Shown here piece by piece: positions 16,502 through 25,226 of a stretch of DNA of 64,000 nucleotides (its first letter is position 1; each line of letters starts with the position of its first letter). A program made the position numbers and the translations under genes. The notes below the pieces were generated by a model that had not been told where the DNA came from, ran no database searches, and was given only the letters and a program-made list of their open reading frames with translations. The DNA comes from Terriglobia bacterium (GTDB lineage: Bacteria > Acidobacteriota > Terriglobia > Bryobacterales > Bryobacteraceae), in contig JAIQFE010000001.1 of the NCBI GenBank assembly GCA_020073445.1, positions 310,001-374,000 of the forward strand. Reading direction: 5' to 3'.

Positions 16502-17832
16502 TGACGGTTGTCCTTATCTCCACGTATGAGCTCGGCCACCAGCCGTTCGGGCTGAGCTCGCCCGCGGCCTGGCTCGCCCGGGAGGGCCATGACGTGGCGT
16601 GCCTGGACCTGGCGGCCGGTACCTTCGATGAAGCTCCGGTTCGGGCCGCGGACCTGGTCGCCTTTTATCTGCCGATGCACACGGCGACGCGGCTGGCGAT
16701 GCCGGTGATCGAGCAGGTGAGGCGGCTCAACCCCACCGCACGCCTTGTCTGCTACGGCCTGTACGCTCCCCTGAATGCAGACCTGCTGCGCGGGCTCGGC
16801 GTCGAAACCGTGATTGGCGGAGAGTTTGAAGCAGCGCTCGTGGAACTCGCGAACGGCGAGAAAGTCTCCACCCGAAGCATCGACCGCCTCACCTTCATCA
16901 CACCTGATCGCCGAGGTCTGCCGGGCTTGGAATCGTATTCCCATCTGCGGCAAAACGGGAGCAAAACAACCGCGGGATACACCGAGGCTAGCCGCGGCTG
17001 CAAGCATCTGTGCCGGCACTGTCCGGTGGTTCCGGTCTATGACGGACAATTTCGCGTGGTTCAGCGCGAGGTGGTGCTCGAAGACGTCCGGCAACAGGTT
17101 GCCGCGGGCGCGCGCCACATCACGTTCGGCGACCCCGATTTCTTCAACGGACCTACGCACGCCATGCGCATCGTGGAAGCGTTCCATGCCGAATTTCCCG
17201 AAATCACTTACGACGCCACCATCAAGATCGAACATCTCAAGCAGCATCGCGAGCTGCTGCCGGCTCTGAAGCAGACCGGCTGCCTGTTTATCACCAGCGC
17301 GGTCGAATCCATTGACGATTCCGTTTTGGCCCTGCTGGAAAAAGGCCACACACGTCAGGATTTCTACGAGGTTGCCACGTCTGTGCGCGAGACCGGACTG
17401 TCACTCCAGCCGACGTTCATCGCTTTCATGCCCTGGACCACCATCGAAGGCTACGGCGCGTTATTGCACGCGATCGCGGAATTGGAGCTTGTTGAGAACA
17501 CGGCGCCCGTGCAGCTCGCATTGCGCCTGCTGGTCACGCAGAAGTCGCGGCTGCTGGACCTGCCCGACATCCGGGCTGTGATCGGCCCATTTGACCAAAA
17601 GGCGCTGGTGTATCCGTGGAAGCATCCCGTTCGGGATGTCGACACGCTGGCGAATTTGGTGTTCCAACTGGTGAGCCGCCGCCAGGATGAGAACAAAACA
17701 CGCGCCGAAATCTTCGGTGAAATCTGGGAGCTGGTTCTGCATACTCCGGCTCCGACGCTTCGGCCGCAACCCCCGGTTCCTCATCTCGACGAGCCCTGGT
17801 ATTGCTGCGCCGAACCGGCACCGCAGGTCTGA
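16501..17832 (+). CDS. CCAEP-tail B12-binding-type radical SAM protein
   Basis: 443 residues. The N-terminal ~140 residues resemble the B12-binding fold seen in many radical SAM enzymes, though without a clear DxHxxG motif. The radical SAM cluster motif is CKHLCRHC (C-x3-C-x2-C) near 171-178, followed by FGDPDFFNG and TYDATIKIEHL. The chain ends in tandem cysteines C435-C436 in the tail CCAEP. I recognise this as the CUAEP/CCAEP-tail radical SAM family, in which some members carry selenocysteine at the second Cys; here both codons are TGC. The ATP-grasp gene follows 3 bp later, a pairing that suggests a two-enzyme modification or peptide-ligating pathway. The reaction is unknown. Confidence 0.85.
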   Translation: MTVVLISTYELGHQPFGLSSPAAWLAREGHDVACLDLAAGTFDEAPVRAADLVAFYLPMHTATRLAMPVIEQVRRLNPTARLVCYGLYAPLNADLLRGLGVETVIGGEFEAALVELANGEKVSTRSIDRLTFITPDRRGLPGLESYSHLRQNGSKTTAGYTEASRGCKHLCRHCPVVPVYDGQFRVVQREVVLEDVRQQVAAGARHITFGDPDFFNGPTHAMRIVEAFHAEFPEITYDATIKIEHLKQHRELLPALKQTGCLFITSAVESIDDSVLALLEKGHTRQDFYEVATSVRETGLSLQPTFIAFMPWTTIEGYGALLHAIAELELVENTAPVQLALRLLVTQKSRLLDLPDIRAVIGPFDQKALVYPWKHPVRDVDTLANLVFQLVSRRQDENKTRAEIFGEIWELVLHTPAPTLRPQPPVPHLDEPWYCCAEPAPQV

Positions 17833-17835
17833 GTC

Positions 17836-19050
17836 ATGAAGCGAGTGCTGTTGGTCGCCGCGACCACCGGATATCAGGTCCGCGAATTTGCAGAAGCCGC
17901 CCGCGCGCTCGAGGTCGAACTCGTTCTCGCTACCGACCGCTGTCACATCCTGGAGAATCCCTGGGGCGACGATGCCGCCCCGGTTCGTTTCGAGGACCCC
18001 GAGCCAGGCATCGAGGCATTGGCCGCACGCGGGCCCTTTGACGGAATCCTCGCGGTGGGCGACCGTCCTGCGTGCGTGGCGGCTCAGGCCGCCGAACGTC
18101 TCGGCTTGCGTTTCCATCCCGCCGAGGCGGCTCGCGCGGCGTCGAATAAGCTGCTCGCGCGGGAACATTTTCGAGCCGCCGGAATGCCGGTCCCGGAGTT
18201 TCGGCGGATGCCGGTCGCGGAAGCCTCTCCCGCAGGCGTCCGGTTCCCCTGCGTTCTGAAGCCGCTCGATTTCTCCGGCAGCAGAGGCGTCATCCGCGCT
18301 AACAACCCGGAGGAATTCCGCGAAGCGGCCGCTCGAATTGGCCGCATGCAAGACGGCGACTTAATCGTCGAAGACTACATTCCGGGCCGCGAATTCGCTC
18401 TCGAAGGCGTGGTTACTTCCGGGAGGCTCCAAACCCTGGCGTTGTTCGACAAGCCCGACCCTCTGGAGGGGCCTTTCTTCGAAGAGACCATCTACGTCAC
18501 CCCCTCCCGCGAGCCTGATCGGGAGCCAAATGACGTCCAGCAACAGATCCGCGAGACGGCCCAGGCTGCCGTGACCGCCCTGGGATTTACGGACGGCCCG
18601 GTGCACGCGGAATTGCGGGTGAACGGTCAGGGTGTTTGGATTCTTGAGGCCGCCGCCCGGCCGATCGGCGGGCTATGCGCGCGCGTGCTCCGTTTTCGCG
18701 CCCCTTTTTGTACACTGGAACAGCTACTGCTCCGCCACGCGCTGGGCGAAGATGTTTCGGCCGCAAGGCTGGCGCCGGGAAGCCATGGAGTAATGATGAT
18801 CCCGATCCCTCATTCGGGGGTATATCGGGGGGTGAGCGGGGTCGAAGATGCCCGCACGGTGAAGGGGATAGAAGATATCGTGATCACCGCCAAGGAGGGC
18901 CAGGAAATGCTTGCGCTTCCGGAGGGCTCTACCTATTTGGGCTTCCTGTTCTCTCGGGGTGAATCCGTCGATCTAGTACTGAATGGGCTGCGGGAAGTAC
19001 ATCAGCGCTTAAAGTTTGGGTTGTCTCCCGCGCTTCCGATCGTAAAATAG
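17836..19050 (+). CDS. ATP-grasp domain protein, partner of the radical SAM protein
   Basis: 404 residues. An N-terminal Rossmann-like pre-ATP-grasp domain (1-105) is followed by ATP-grasp motifs: PCVLKPLDFSGSRGVI, IVEDYIPGREFALEGV, and the metal-binding HAELRVNGQGVWILEAAARP. The C-terminal part is PurK/BL00235-like. Such enzymes form carboxylate-amine or thiol bonds through an acylphosphate. It begins 3 bp after the radical SAM stop, with no intervening promoter, so the two are one unit. The following gene, ugd, is 7 bp downstream with its own TAGGAG, and may be part of the same transcript. Substrate unknown. Confidence 0.84.
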   Translation: MKRVLLVAATTGYQVREFAEAARALEVELVLATDRCHILENPWGDDAAPVRFEDPEPGIEALAARGPFDGILAVGDRPACVAAQAAERLGLRFHPAEAARAASNKLLAREHFRAAGMPVPEFRRMPVAEASPAGVRFPCVLKPLDFSGSRGVIRANNPEEFREAAARIGRMQDGDLIVEDYIPGREFALEGVVTSGRLQTLALFDKPDPLEGPFFEETIYVTPSREPDREPNDVQQQIRETAQAAVTALGFTDGPVHAELRVNGQGVWILEAAARPIGGLCARVLRFRAPFCTLEQLLLRHALGEDVSAARLAPGSHGVMMIPIPHSGVYRGVSGVEDARTVKGIEDIVITAKEGQEMLALPEGSTYLGFLFSRGESVDLVLNGLREVHQRLKFGLSPALPIVK

Positions 19051-19057
19051 GAGCTTC

Positions 19058-20416
19058 ATGAACGTCGCAATCCTTGGAACAGGCTATGTCGGACTGACCA
19101 CCGGAGCCTGCCTAGCTTACTTAGGTCATGAGGTCACGTGCGTTGACCCGGATGCCGGCAAGATCGGCGCTCTCCAGCGCGGGGAAGTTCCCTTCCACGA
19201 GCCACATCTGGAAGACCTGCTGGTGGCGGCCCGGCCGAATTTAAAGTTCACCATGGACTATTCGGAGGCCATTCCCGACGCCCAGGTGGTGTTTATCGCC
19301 GTGGGCACGCCCCCCGGCGTGGGAGGCGCACCCGATCTTCGCTATCTGCAAGCTGCCGCCGAGGGCGTTGGCGAGCGTTTGGGCCATCACTTCACCGTGA
19401 TCGTGAACAAATCCACGGTGCCGATCGGAAGCGGTAACTGGGTAGGCGCGCTGGTGCGCGATGCGGCCGAGCGCCGCGGGCGCGGCAAGGATTGTTTCGC
19501 CGTGGCTTCGAATCCCGAGTTTCTCCGCGAAGGCAGCGCGCTGCTCGACAGCCTGTACCCGGATCGCGTGGTGATCGGCGCCGATGATCCTCGGACCGCC
19601 GAGGTGCTCTACACGCTGTATCGCCCGATCCTCGATCAAACCTTTCAGCCGCCTTCGTTCTTGCCGCGGCCGGACCGCGTGGGCGGCGTGCCGCTGATTT
19701 CCACCGATCTCGCTTCGGCCGAACTGATCAAGTACGCTGCCAACGCGTTCCTGGCGCTCAAGATCAGCTATATCAACGAAATTGGACAACTCTCCGAGAA
19801 AGTCGGCGCGGATATTTCGCAGGTAGCCCGCGGCATCGGCTTGGACGCCCGTATCGGCACGCGCTTTTTACAAGCCGGCATCGGGTGGGGCGGATCGTGT
19901 TTCGGAAAGGACACCGCCGCACTGGTATCGACGGCATCCGAATACGGGCTCGATATGCAGATTGTAAAGGCCGCCCGCGACGTCAACAAGCGTCAACGGG
20001 AACGGGTGGTGGAGAAACTTCTCGGCGAGCTGAAGATCCTCAAGGGCCGTACCGTCGGCTTACTGGGTCTGGCATTCAAGCCGCACACGGACGATCTGCG
20101 GGAGGCCCCGGCGCTGGACGTCGCGCGGCATCTTCTGGAACGCGGCGCGCGCGTGAAGGTCCACGATCCGGTCGCGATGAGCCGGTTCAAGAAAGAACAT
20201 TCCGGCATGGATGTCTGCATGGCCAACGACGCGCACGAAGTGGCTCGGGATGCGGATGCAGTGGTCCTGGTCACCGAATGGCCGCAGTATCTGGAATTGG
20301 ATTGGGAATCGCTGGCGTCTGTGATGCGAACCCCCATCCTGTTGGACACACGGCACGCGCTGGATCGCGGGCGCATCACCCGCGCAGGATTCCGCTACAT
20401 CACGCTGGCTGGCTGA
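19058..20416 (+). CDS. UDP-glucose/GDP-mannose dehydrogenase family protein
   Basis: 452 residues of a normal UDP-sugar dehydrogenase. NAD-binding GTGYVGL is at residues 7-13, then VGTPPGVGGAPDL, NPEFLREG, the catalytic-Cys motif WGGSCFGKD, and the C-terminal GLAFKPHTDDLREAP. It oxidises UDP-glucose to UDP-glucuronate in two NAD-dependent steps (UGDH/TuaD); a GDP-mannose preference cannot be excluded. The product would feed capsule or exopolysaccharide synthesis. TAGGAG upstream supports the ATG at 19058. Confidence 0.93.
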   Translation: MNVAILGTGYVGLTTGACLAYLGHEVTCVDPDAGKIGALQRGEVPFHEPHLEDLLVAARPNLKFTMDYSEAIPDAQVVFIAVGTPPGVGGAPDLRYLQAAAEGVGERLGHHFTVIVNKSTVPIGSGNWVGALVRDAAERRGRGKDCFAVASNPEFLREGSALLDSLYPDRVVIGADDPRTAEVLYTLYRPILDQTFQPPSFLPRPDRVGGVPLISTDLASAELIKYAANAFLALKISYINEIGQLSEKVGADISQVARGIGLDARIGTRFLQAGIGWGGSCFGKDTAALVSTASEYGLDMQIVKAARDVNKRQRERVVEKLLGELKILKGRTVGLLGLAFKPHTDDLREAPALDVARHLLERGARVKVHDPVAMSRFKKEHSGMDVCMANDAHEVARDADAVVLVTEWPQYLELDWESLASVMRTPILLDTRHALDRGRITRAGFRYITLAG

Positions 20417-20461
20417 TACGACAGACCGGCTGATAAAGCAGGCCGGATACAATAGGGGCAG

Positions 20462-21274
20462 GTGAGCCATCTGCACCATCTGGAACAGGTCCTGGCACAG
20501 GAAAGCCCCAAGGTCCGAATGGACCGCGCGGCGCTGGATCTGGCCACGATCCACTTCCCGAATCTCGAGCCAGAGCCCTTCCTGGATCAATTGAACGATC
20601 TCGCCTCGTCGCTCGGGGATCGCCTTCGCAACTTCAACGACGGACGCGATTTCGTCGAAAAAGCCAGCAGTTATCTGTTCGGCGAGCTGGGTTTCCACGG
20701 TAACGAGACCGATTTCTTCGACCCCCGGAACAGTTGCCTGAATCAGGTGCTGGAGCGGCGGACCGGCATCCCCATCACGCTGGCCGTCATGTACATGGAG
20801 ATCGCGCGGCGCCTGCATATGCCGGTATTCGGCATCGGCCTGCCACGCCATTTTGTACTCGAATTCAACGACGGCAATTTCGCGACTTATATCGATCCGT
20901 TTCATGGCGGCCGCATCATCTCCGCTCAGGAATGTTACGCGCTGGCCGGCGCCAAGGTCGCTGATCCCATCCTTCTGCAGCGGGCGACTCCCAAACAGAT
21001 CGCCATGCGGATGTTGCAAAACCTCCAGGGAGTTTACTTGCGGGCGGGAGATCACGAGAAGGCCGTCTCCACGCTCGATTTGCTCCTTTTGGGAGCGCCC
21101 GAGATAGGATCCTGGTACAAACGGCGCGGAGTGCTCTCACTGGAGTTGAAACGGTATCACGCCGCTCGCCGGGATTTACTGAAATATCTGGAGTTAGAAC
21201 CGGAAGCCACGGATCGTGAAGCGATCCAGAAACAGCTTCATGCGATTCATTTATTGCTGGCGCAGGTGAGTTAA
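20462..21274 (+). CDS. SirB1 family transglutaminase-like/TPR protein
   Basis: 270 residues from GTG 20462. The SirB1 core is visible: NFNDGRDFVEKASSYLFGELGFHGN, NSCLNQVLERRTGIPITLAVMYMEIARRL, and GIGLPRHFVLEF with a catalytic-like Cys/His arrangement. A C-terminal region of two TPR-like helices (VYLRAGDHEKAVSTLDLLL, WYKRRGVLSLELKRYHAARR) follows. The family is widely conserved and sometimes linked to peptide-chain-release-factor genes, but has no agreed function. It lies 45 bp after ugd. Confidence 0.87.
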   Translation: MSHLHHLEQVLAQESPKVRMDRAALDLATIHFPNLEPEPFLDQLNDLASSLGDRLRNFNDGRDFVEKASSYLFGELGFHGNETDFFDPRNSCLNQVLERRTGIPITLAVMYMEIARRLHMPVFGIGLPRHFVLEFNDGNFATYIDPFHGGRIISAQECYALAGAKVADPILLQRATPKQIAMRMLQNLQGVYLRAGDHEKAVSTLDLLLLGAPEIGSWYKRRGVLSLELKRYHAARRDLLKYLELEPEATDREAIQKQLHAIHLLLAQVS

Positions 21275-21317
21275 GTACCCCCGCTGTGCTAACATTGCCA
21301 TCAAACTCCTAGTACCC

Positions 21318-21614
21318 ATGCAGGATTCTCTTCCAGATAGCGACGCGGTACTTGCCCAGTTCAACCGGCTGATTCAGGAACTGTTGCGCGGCAGCATGAA
21401 CCGCAACACCTTCCGTCCCTGGGAAGTCGAGCTGCTGCTGGATATCGAAGCTTGCAACCTCCGCGATTCCTCGCGGCGGGAGACCCTGCGGCGATACCAG
21501 CGCGCGGTGCAGCGGCACATGGAAAAAGGCGCGCGCCTGCCCTTGAAGCTGTCCGAATACCTGGAAGCAGTAAAGGCCAAGAAGGCTCCGAAGGATGGGG
21601 CCGAGGAGCCTTAA
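21318..21614 (+). CDS. Small conserved hypothetical protein
   Basis: 98 residues, charged and predicted helical, with no signal or membrane segment. It contains RPWEVELLLDIEACNLRDSS followed by an arginine-rich helix (RRETLRRYQRAVQRHMEKGA) and a lysine-rich tail. I do not recognise a named domain. The gene is flanked closely by SirB1 (43 bp) and the YggX-like gene (35 bp) on the same strand, and the low-complexity basic composition fits a small nucleic-acid-associated protein, but this is only a guess. Confidence 0.62.
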   Translation: MQDSLPDSDAVLAQFNRLIQELLRGSMNRNTFRPWEVELLLDIEACNLRDSSRRETLRRYQRAVQRHMEKGARLPLKLSEYLEAVKAKKAPKDGAEEP

Positions 21615-21649
21615 CCCACTGCGCTATCCTGAAGTTGAGGGGAACACAA

Positions 21650-21979
21650 ATGGGTTGCGGTACTGGTGGGAGAGGGCCTAGCGTCGAAGAAACCAACAAA
21701 AGCGGACGTACAGTGATGTGCGTCAAGTTCCAGCGCGAGATGCCCGGCCTGGACGAGACGCCTTTCGATAATCCCCTGGGTCAGCGCATCTTCGAGAACG
21801 TCTCCAAGGAAGCCTGGAAGATGTGGATTGAGCAGATGAAGATGATCATGAACGAATACCGCCTCAACCTGGGAACCCAAGAGGCGCAGGAGTTCCTGCT
21901 CAAGCAGATGGAAGAGTACTTCTTCGGTGAAGGCGCCGCGCTACCGCCCGGCTTCGTTCCGCCCCAGGCCAAGAAATAG
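21650..21979 (+). CDS. yggX: YggX-like Fe(II)-trafficking/oxidative damage protection protein
   Basis: 109 residues. Residues 23-109 (CVKFQREMPGLDETPFDNPL, then GQRIFENVSKEAWKMWIEQM, ending in PPGFVPP) follow YggX, the small protein that protects Fe-S enzymes and binds Fe(II), with its key N-terminal Cys (MCVKFQ). ATG 21650 has GAGGGG 7 bases upstream and gives a 22-residue Cys/Gly-rich extension (MGCGTGG); ATG 21716 gives the standard family length of about 87. I keep 21650 because of its ribosome site. Same direction as the preceding small gene. Confidence 0.82.
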   Translation: MGCGTGGRGPSVEETNKSGRTVMCVKFQREMPGLDETPFDNPLGQRIFENVSKEAWKMWIEQMKMIMNEYRLNLGTQEAQEFLLKQMEEYFFGEGAALPPGFVPPQAKK

Positions 21980-22010
21980 GCCTAAGAACTATTCCAGCAC
22001 GCCGCTGAAC

Positions 22011-22448
22011 TTAATCCAGCACGCCGCTAAACGATGGCTCGTGGTGCGGCTTATACGCCACGCAGTCGATCTCCACCAGCATTTCCGCCTGGTGAAATTT
22101 CGCCTCGACCGTGGTGCGCGCCGGTTTGTGTTCCCCGAAAAACTCCGCATAAACGCGGTTCATTTTGGGGAAATCCGCAATGTCGCGCAGGAATACCGAA
22201 CACTTGACGACATCGTGAACCGCCACACCCGCGGCGTGGAGAATCCGCTCGATGTTTGAGAGCGTCAGGCGCGTCTGGAATTCGACGTCGCCCTCCGCCA
22301 GCTTATCCGTAACCGGATCGATGGGACCCTGGCCGCTCACGTAAACGAAATCCCCGGCATGTACGGCCGGACTGTAGTGTCCCCGCGGCGAGGCTCCGCC
22401 GGCGGGGACAATCTTTTTCACGCTGACGCCGGACCAGGGCTTATCCAT
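22011..22448 (-). CDS. RidA family protein (YjgF/UK114)
   Basis: 145 residues with the RidA fold: HYSPAVHAGDFVYVSGQGPID, a central beta-alpha region, the VVKCSVFLRDIADFPKMNRVY strand-helix and the family-end ARTTVEAKF. RidA deaminates reactive enamine/imine intermediates made by PLP enzymes. The Arg-Thr-Thr-Val motif near residue 115 is where the active-site arginine of RidA lies. Its start is 8 bp after the 3' end of the NYN-LOTUS gene on the same strand, so the two probably share a transcript. Confidence 0.9.
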   Translation of the reverse strand: MDKPWSGVSVKKIVPAGGASPRGHYSPAVHAGDFVYVSGQGPIDPVTDKLAEGDVEFQTRLTLSNIERILHAAGVAVHDVVKCSVFLRDIADFPKMNRVYAEFFGEHKPARTTVEAKFHQAEMLVEIDCVAYKPHHEPSFSGVLD

Positions 22449-22456
22449 TTCCTGAA

Positions 22457-23812
22457 TTATCCGTTGCCGGGCTTTTTCCGGCCACGCGGACGGCGGCTGG
22501 CTCCCCCGCTACCGGGTCCCGCGGGTTTCGGAGTGCGCCGGCGTACGGAGGGCGCTCTCTTGGGTTTGGCGGGCGGCGGATTCGGCTCGAAGATGGTGGG
22601 CTGGCCTTCCACGTAGGGCTGCGGCTCCTCAACCTCTTCCTCGACTTCCGCGGCGGCCTGCGGCTCGGGAGCGGGCGGCTCGGCCGGCGGATAAAACTCC
22701 GCCCCCAGATACACCATCATCACGCCCTGCTCTTCCTGCGGTTCCATGCGGACCACGGTCTTGTCCTGCGCGTAGTTCAGAAATTCGCTGAATTGCTGGA
22801 AACCGTATGCTGTGGTGTCGATACTGGGATGCTCTTCTTTGAACCACTGCGCCAGATCCTCGACCGGGACGCCGTTCTCGATATCGAGACGGTGGTTCTC
22901 GGCGACATCGCGAAGCGCCGGCAGCAGATCCTCGGGCTTTAGCGTGGCCCGCTCCGGCTGCGACGAACCTTTGCGTTCGATGATGTAGCGCCCGCCGGTT
23001 CCGCTGACGTTCACCAAGTCCTCGCGCTTGAGCTTTTCCACGAAGTCCGAGAAGCTCGTTCCGCCGTAAGCACGTTCATTGAACGCCGGATCCAGCTGAA
23101 GCATTGTGGATTTGAGCAATCCGAGCTGCGGCTGCACGCCGCGGCGTTCGAGCACCTGCAGGGCGCGTTCCACCAGTGGCATGGCTTGCGCCAATTCGAG
23201 CGGAGCAGGCCGCTGACGGCGGTCGCCGCCCCGATCCGGACCGCGCTCAGGACGATCCATGCGTTCGGGCCGGTCGCCCAAGGGACGATCACCGCGCGGA
23301 CGCGCTGCCCGCGTTTCACCCGGAAGGATGACGCTGGCCGGCAAATCCGATAACAGCGATTCAAAGCTGATGAACTCGTGGCAATTCTGCTGAAGGATCG
23401 TCGAGGTGAACGCTTTGCCGCCCACCACGAACACGGTCTTGCCGTACTCTTTCAGCTTGTTGACCAGCGGAATGAAATCGCTATCGCCGCTGACGATGGC
23501 GAAGGCGTTCACATGCGTATGGGTAAACGCCATCTCCAGCGCATCCAGCGCGAGATTGATATCCGCTCCGTTCTTATCGCCGCGCGGCGAAGGAATTCGC
23601 TGCACCATCTGTACGGCGTTTTCCGCCATCTGACGCGTCGCTCCGTCCTGGCGTCCCCAGTTGGCGTAAGCGAACTTGGCCACCAGATCCCCGCGCTCCT
23701 TGAGCGCATCCAGCGCGAGCGACACGTCGAACTCGCGACGTAATGTCGACTTGAGTCCGATCTCGATGTTGTCGTAATCGACGAACACCGCGATGTTTAA
23801 CTTATCTTGCAT
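22457..23812 (-). CDS. NYN domain (PIN-like RNase) protein with two OST-HTH/LOTUS domains
   Basis: About 451 residues from ATG 23812; a TTG at 23830 would add six. NYN/LabA-DUF88 domain (residues 1-150): VFVDYDNIEIG carries the first Asp pair, DKNGADINLALDAL the second, and AIVSGDSDFIPLVNKL the third acidic group. A basic RPRGDRP-type linker (170-215) leads to two LOTUS/OST-HTH domains, about 215-285 and 300-370. The tail is acidic, Pro-rich and then Arg/Lys-rich (GRKKPG). NYN domains are metal-dependent RNases, and LOTUS domains bind RNA. Target unknown. Downstream RidA shares the strand. Confidence 0.9.
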   Translation of the reverse strand: MQDKLNIAVFVDYDNIEIGLKSTLRREFDVSLALDALKERGDLVAKFAYANWGRQDGATRQMAENAVQMVQRIPSPRGDKNGADINLALDALEMAFTHTHVNAFAIVSGDSDFIPLVNKLKEYGKTVFVVGGKAFTSTILQQNCHEFISFESLLSDLPASVILPGETRAARPRGDRPLGDRPERMDRPERGPDRGGDRRQRPAPLELAQAMPLVERALQVLERRGVQPQLGLLKSTMLQLDPAFNERAYGGTSFSDFVEKLKREDLVNVSGTGGRYIIERKGSSQPERATLKPEDLLPALRDVAENHRLDIENGVPVEDLAQWFKEEHPSIDTTAYGFQQFSEFLNYAQDKTVVRMEPQEEQGVMMVYLGAEFYPPAEPPAPEPQAAAEVEEEVEEPQPYVEGQPTIFEPNPPPAKPKRAPSVRRRTPKPAGPGSGGASRRPRGRKKPGNG

Positions 23813-23866
23813 TGTCAGTTTCTTCTCCAATCCGCACGCGCCAACGGCGCCATGCGTTGCGCTCCA

Positions 23867-24268
23867 TCAAACTGTCTGTTTGACTGAGCTTCGGATGAAT
23901 TCCACAATCTCCTGGAGGGAGGCTCCGGGTTGAAAAACCGCGGCCACTCCCAGCCGTTTCAATTGCGCGGCATCTTCGTCCGGTACGATGCCGCCTACGA
24001 TGACCAATACATCGGTCATCTTCTGTCCTTTAAGTAGCTCCATCACGCGAGGCACGATGGCGTTGTGCGCTCCGGAAAGAATGGACAGGCCGATGACCTG
24101 CACGTCTTCCTGTAGCGCGGTATTGACGATCATTTCCGGGGTTTGCCTGAGACCGGTATAGATCACTTCCATACCTGCATCCCGCAAAGCGCGCGCGATT
24201 ACCTTCGCGCCCCGGTCGTGTCCGTCGAGGCCGGGTTTGGCGACCAACACCCGGATTCTATGATCCAT
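23867..24268 (-). CDS. Cobalamin-binding small subunit of an acyl-CoA mutase
   Basis: About 133 residues from ATG 24268 (a GTG at 24295 would add nine). It is a stand-alone B12-binding domain: [17 protein letters not shown] contains the DxHxxG cobalt-ligating His, LSILSGAH the SxL motif, and [11 protein letters not shown] the GG motif. These three are the classical base-off/His-on set of methylmalonyl- and isobutyryl-CoA mutases. The matching large subunit is at 26910-28523 on the same strand, with three other genes between. In other bacteria the two subunits are commonly adjacent. Confidence 0.9.
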   Translation of the reverse strand: MDHRIRVLVAKPGLDGHDRGAKVIARALRDAGMEVIYTGLRQTPEMIVNTALQEDVQVIGLSILSGAHNAIVPRVMELLKGQKMTDVLVIVGGIVPDEDAAQLKRLGVAAVFQPGASLQEIVEFIRSSVKQTV

Positions 24269-24420
24269 AAAAAACTGCGATTGAGACTCCGACACGCCCC
24301 TGTTGCCTACCCGGCATCAGCGGTGCATCCTCGACTTGAGGATATCACGGCAAGGCGGGGTCAGGCCCCCGAGCCGCAAAATGAGCCCAATTCGCAAAAA
24401 GCTAAGATTGGAATTACCAA

Positions 24421-25209
24421 GTGAGCTTGTTTCGAATCGCTCTCGCGAACCTAAGGTTCCCGGCGACTCCCGAGGAGTCGGTTCGGCTAGCCGAACAAGC
24501 CGTCGCGCAAGCGGGCAGCGAGGGCGCGGGCCTCATTTGCTTTCCGGAATGCTTCGTTCCCGGTTATCGCTGCATGGGGAAGCAGGTGCCGCCCCCCGAT
24601 CCCGTCTTCCTGGAACGCGCGTGGTCTACTATTGCGGCAGCCGCGGCGAAGGCGCATCTCGCCGTGGTTCTCGGCACCGAGCGAGTCCTGGAGGGCGCGC
24701 TCCTGATCACAGCTCTGGTCATCCAACAAGACGGAACGATCGCCGGGTTCCAAGACAAAGTCCAACTTGACCCCTCCGAGGACGAGATTTATTCGCCCGG
24801 CTCCGGAAGGCGGGTTTTCCACACGGGTCCCCTGACGTTCGGAGTCGCCATCTGCCACGAGGGCTGGCGTTATCCGGAAACCGTCCGCTGGGCTGTCCAG
24901 AACGGCGCGCACATCGTGTTCCACCCCCATTTAGGCGAAGCCGAGCCGTACAGTTACAGACCGTCCAGTTTCGCCGATCCGGCAAACTCCTTCCATGAGA
25001 AAGCAGCGCTATGCCGCGCCGCCGAGAACACCTGCTATTTCGCAACTGTGAACTGCGCAAGCGCTGGGTCGCCGACCACTTCCGCCGTGGTGCGCCCGGA
25101 CGGGACACTGCTCAGCTATCAGCCCTATGGCAAAGAAGGTTTGCTGATTGCGGATATCGACATCGCAACAGCCACAGGATTCCTCGCGAGCCGCTACAAG
25201 ACCGTCTAG
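24421..25209 (+). CDS. Carbon-nitrogen hydrolase (nitrilase) family protein
   Basis: 262 residues from GTG 24421. The Glu-Lys-Cys triad is in place: FPECFVPGYR (Glu about residue 40), DKVQLDPSEDEIYSPG (Lys) and FGVAICHEGWRYPE (Cys). The family cleaves C-N bonds in amides, nitriles and carbamoyl compounds; a 262-residue size without other domains fits branch members such as omega-amidase or N-carbamoylputrescine amidase. Substrate not predicted. The gene diverges from the small mutase subunit with a 125-bp gap, and converges with the AraC gene 17 bp downstream. Confidence 0.87.
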   Translation: MSLFRIALANLRFPATPEESVRLAEQAVAQAGSEGAGLICFPECFVPGYRCMGKQVPPPDPVFLERAWSTIAAAAAKAHLAVVLGTERVLEGALLITALVIQQDGTIAGFQDKVQLDPSEDEIYSPGSGRRVFHTGPLTFGVAICHEGWRYPETVRWAVQNGAHIVFHPHLGEAEPYSYRPSSFADPANSFHEKAALCRAAENTCYFATVNCASAGSPTTSAVVRPDGTLLSYQPYGKEGLLIADIDIATATGFLASRYKTV

Positions 25210-25226
25210 CGTTCCATGGCTCCGAC

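Noticed and set aside
24296-24420. GGGGTCAGGCCCCC-like palindrome between the small mutase subunit and nitrilase genes as terminator
   Set aside because: The stem is only four pairs with no T-run, and the flanking genes diverge, so no terminator is needed.
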